Shown here in pieces: positions 62,340 to 64,000 of a stretch of 64,000 nt of DNA. How positions within the stretch are numbered: the first letter of the stretch is position 1; every line of letters starts with the position of its first letter. The notes below the pieces were generated by a model. That model was given only the letters and a program-made list of their open reading frames with translations, had not been told where the DNA came from and did no database searches. A program made the position numbers and the translations under genes. The stretch covers positions 1,364,001 through 1,428,000 of the forward strand of contig NZ_CP022315.1 of the NCBI RefSeq assembly GCF_002216775.1, read 5' to 3'. This DNA is from Virgibacillus phasianinus (GTDB taxonomy: Bacteria; Bacillota; Bacilli; Bacillales; Amphibacillaceae).

Positions 62340-63248
62340 ATGAAGAAATTCATTACAACAACAGTTATGATGTTACTAATAATCACCTTCACAATAGGCA
62401 TTACCCAGCCGACTTTTGCTTCAACAAGTATTAATGAAAAGTTAGGTGTCCCAATTCTTGTGTTAGGTGCAAATTTATCGGATGCACAAAAAGATGAGGT
62501 CCGTAAAATTTTAAATGTAAAAGATGATGATACTGTAGAGGAATATACAATAACGGGTGAGGATGCAGCCATATATATTAACGGCAATCCTGATGCACGG
62601 ATGTTTTCCTCGGCCAAGATTACCCGTCAGGAGGAAGGCAAGGGCCTGACAATTAATATTGAAACACCTGACAACATAACCGAGGTTACAAGTGAGATGT
62701 ATGCTAATGCATTGCTGACGGCAGGTGTGGAAAATGCGACAGTTGATGTTGCATCACCCGTGAAGGTAAGTGGGCATTCAGCGTTGACTGGAATTTATAA
62801 GGCATATGATGTACAAGGTGCCGACTTAGATAAGGAGCGAATGGAGCTTGCCAATGAGGAACTTGGTGTCGCTACTGATTTAGCCAAAAAAGATGGACTA
62901 AGCCAGGAAAAAGTAAGTGAGCTCTTAACTGAAATTAAAAAAGATATCGCCGAACAAAATCCTGCAACAAAGGAAGAAGTAGAAAAAATTATTGAAGATC
63001 GATTGAGCAAATTAAATATCTCGTTAAGTGATGCAGACCGTCAAATGCTTGTAGACTTGTTTAATAAGATGCGCGACTTAAATATTGACTTTGATAAAGT
63101 AAAAAATCAACTAGAAGACTTAACAACTACCATTAAAGATAAAGCGGATGAACTAGGCTTAGATGAAGGGTTTTGGACCAAGGTAGCAAACTTTTTCAGT
63201 GAATTCTTCCAAGCATTAAGTAACTTTTTTAAAGGACTGTTTAACTGA
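62340..63248 (+). CDS. ypuA: secreted DUF1002 protein (YpuA-like)
   Basis: This 302-residue protein has a signal peptide (MKKFITTTVMMLLIITFTIG, cleavage after FAS). The DUF1002 body follows: LGANLSDAQKDEVRKIL, the internal TGEDAAIYING, and VASPVKVSGHSALTGIYKAYD. The C-terminal third is helical and ends FFKGLFN. YpuA is secreted with unknown role in Bacillus. The start at 62340 begins the signal peptide; GGAG lies 12 bases before, a little far. An upstream in-frame ATG at 62280 would spoil the signal sequence. Confidence 0.88.
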   Translation: MKKFITTTVMMLLIITFTIGITQPTFASTSINEKLGVPILVLGANLSDAQKDEVRKILNVKDDDTVEEYTITGEDAAIYINGNPDARMFSSAKITRQEEGKGLTINIETPDNITEVTSEMYANALLTAGVENATVDVASPVKVSGHSALTGIYKAYDVQGADLDKERMELANEELGVATDLAKKDGLSQEKVSELLTEIKKDIAEQNPATKEEVEKIIEDRLSKLNISLSDADRQMLVDLFNKMRDLNIDFDKVKNQLEDLTTTIKDKADELGLDEGFWTKVANFFSEFFQALSNFFKGLFN

Positions 63249-63327
63249 TAGCGGAGATTAGAAAAGCTTGGCTTGTCGCCAAGAACTAATACTTTATACA
63301 GATAAAGATTTAACTTTCTTATAATGT

Positions 63328-63358
63328 AAAATAGGGCAATTCCTGGATTGGCCCTATT
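63328..63358. terminator. hairpin between ypuA and the next gene
   Basis: AATAGGGC pairs with GCCCTATT around 13 nt, with no clear T run; a weak terminator at best. Confidence 0.45.
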
Positions 63359-63376
63359 ACATACAGAGGTGAGTAA

Positions 63377-64000
63377 ATGATTAATCAAACCAACCAATCA
63401 CAGAAATGGGCTATTACGTTATTTACGATTGGCGTATTCATGGCTGGGTTGGATAATGGAATCATTAGTACGGCATTAACAACTATTAATGACTCGTTTA
63501 ATGTTTCTCCATCGTGGGGTACATGGAGCATCACGCTATACACGCTTGGAATTGCGGTAAGTGTACCAATTGTCGGCAAGCTTTCAGACAGATACGGCCG
63601 CAAACGTCTCTTTATCATAGAAATAACGTTATTTGCAATCGGTTCCTTATTGGTTGCTTTAAGCCCAACATTTACCTTTTTACTCATTGCTCGAGTGATT
63701 CAGTCAATTGGCGGCGGGGGAATATTTATTATTGGAAGCTCGCATATCCTGGCAACATTGCCAAAGGAGAAGCAAGGGCGTGCGCTCGGACTGCTAGGTG
63801 GTATGAATGGGATAGCCGCAGTAATTGGACCGAATCTTGGTGCAGTTATTTTGGATATTACCGGTTCCTGGCATTGGTTGTTTCTGATTAATCTGCCCAT
63901 CGCCTTATTCCTTATTATCGGCGGGGTAATTAAAATTGATGAATCATACCCAGGCGAATCTAATAAACTCGATTTTACGGGAAGTGTTTTGCTTGCAGGT
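63377..64000 (+). CDS. DHA2-family (EmrB/QacA-like) MFS permease, C-terminus outside window
   Basis: The frame runs from ATG 63377 behind GAGGTGAG to the window edge (208 codons). It starts AITLFTIGVFMAGLDNGIIS, has LSDRYGRKRLFIIE as motif A, RVIQSIGGGGIFIIGSSHIL in helix 4, and motif C GLLGGMNGIAAVIGPNLGA in helix 5. The D in AGLDNGII is typical of 14-helix DHA2 pumps that export drugs or dyes. The rest of the gene lies to the right. Confidence 0.92.
   Translation, partial: MINQTNQSQKWAITLFTIGVFMAGLDNGIISTALTTINDSFNVSPSWGTWSITLYTLGIAVSVPIVGKLSDRYGRKRLFIIEITLFAIGSLLVALSPTFTFLLIARVIQSIGGGGIFIIGSSHILATLPKEKQGRALGLLGGMNGIAAVIGPNLGAVILDITGSWHWLFLINLPIALFLIIGGVIKIDESYPGESNKLDFTGSVLLAG

Overview
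The window looks like a chromosomal segment of a low-GC Gram-positive bacterium of the family Bacillaceae. The signs are strong AGGAGG-type ribosome sites, frequent TTG and GTG starts, relatives of Bacillus genes (the yvdTSR pair, KatE, YugJ, YpuA, YvbH and DUF1450 families) and many A+T-rich intergenic spaces. A BCCT osmolyte carrier, an NhaC-type antiporter and paired SMR pumps fit a halotolerant member (Virgibacillus/Oceanobacillus-like), but the genus is an inference.

Layout. 1-7.3 kb: a luciferase-like oxidoreductase (partial), cytochrome c-551 lipoprotein, WrbA, a DUF4097 protein, a coiled-coil DUF2325-like protein followed by an RlmN-type radical SAM methylase, a glutamine-rich small protein and a GlcG/HbpS-like protein. 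7.4-11.3 kb: a VOC protein, a TetR-SMR-SMR efflux operon with visible operators, and a large-subunit catalase behind a SigB-like promoter. 11.3-13.9 kb: gene debris, then an iteron-bearing leader, a ParM-like actin and a ribbon-helix-helix ParR-like protein, i.e. a plasmid-type partition cassette. 14.1-16.3 kb: a MerR/methyltransferase fusion, then a 1.1-kb tandem array of about 53 copies of a 20-bp unit lying between two convergent genes. 16.3-24.3 kb: NhaC antiporter, AI-2E-family permease, two tandem divergent MurE-like ligases, a 66-aa protein and a BCCT transporter.

24.5-36.6 kb is a phenylacetate catabolic island: paaK, paaY, divergent repressor paaX, then paaABCD, an EthD protein, three enoyl-CoA hydratase/isomerases, paaH, paaJ, a nitronate monooxygenase/FabK-like flavoprotein and an FlK-like thioesterase. 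Phenylacetate is activated to the CoA ester, epoxidised by PaaABC(D), isomerised and beta-oxidised. No paaE reductase and no paaZ ring hydrolase are seen here. A second 20-bp-period array (nine units), with the same core as the large one, follows the island.

36.8-47.4 kb: a TrpXYZ-like ABC transporter, an SH3b cell-wall amidase, an amidase-signature enzyme, a YvbH-like PH protein, a type I toxin-antitoxin locus, gluconate kinase with 6-phosphogluconate dehydrogenase, and an MFS permease. 47.4-56 kb: a large fold-back repeat, a fused two-domain peptide-type ABC permease, a SWIM/SNF2 helicase, a 49-aa membrane peptide, and a regulator with a class A beta-lactamase-like serine hydrolase. 56.3-64 kb: nitronate monooxygenase, a DnaA-box cluster, a lysozyme-like protein, RidA, an iron alcohol dehydrogenase, DUF1428-like and DUF1450 proteins, an MFS pump, a DUF1002 protein and a partial DHA2-type MFS pump running off the right edge.

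The most unusual items are the two related 20-bp repeat arrays, the chromosomal parC-parM-parR-like cassette, the tandem MurE-like pair that lacks canonical MurE motifs, the DnaA-box cluster and the type I toxin locus.
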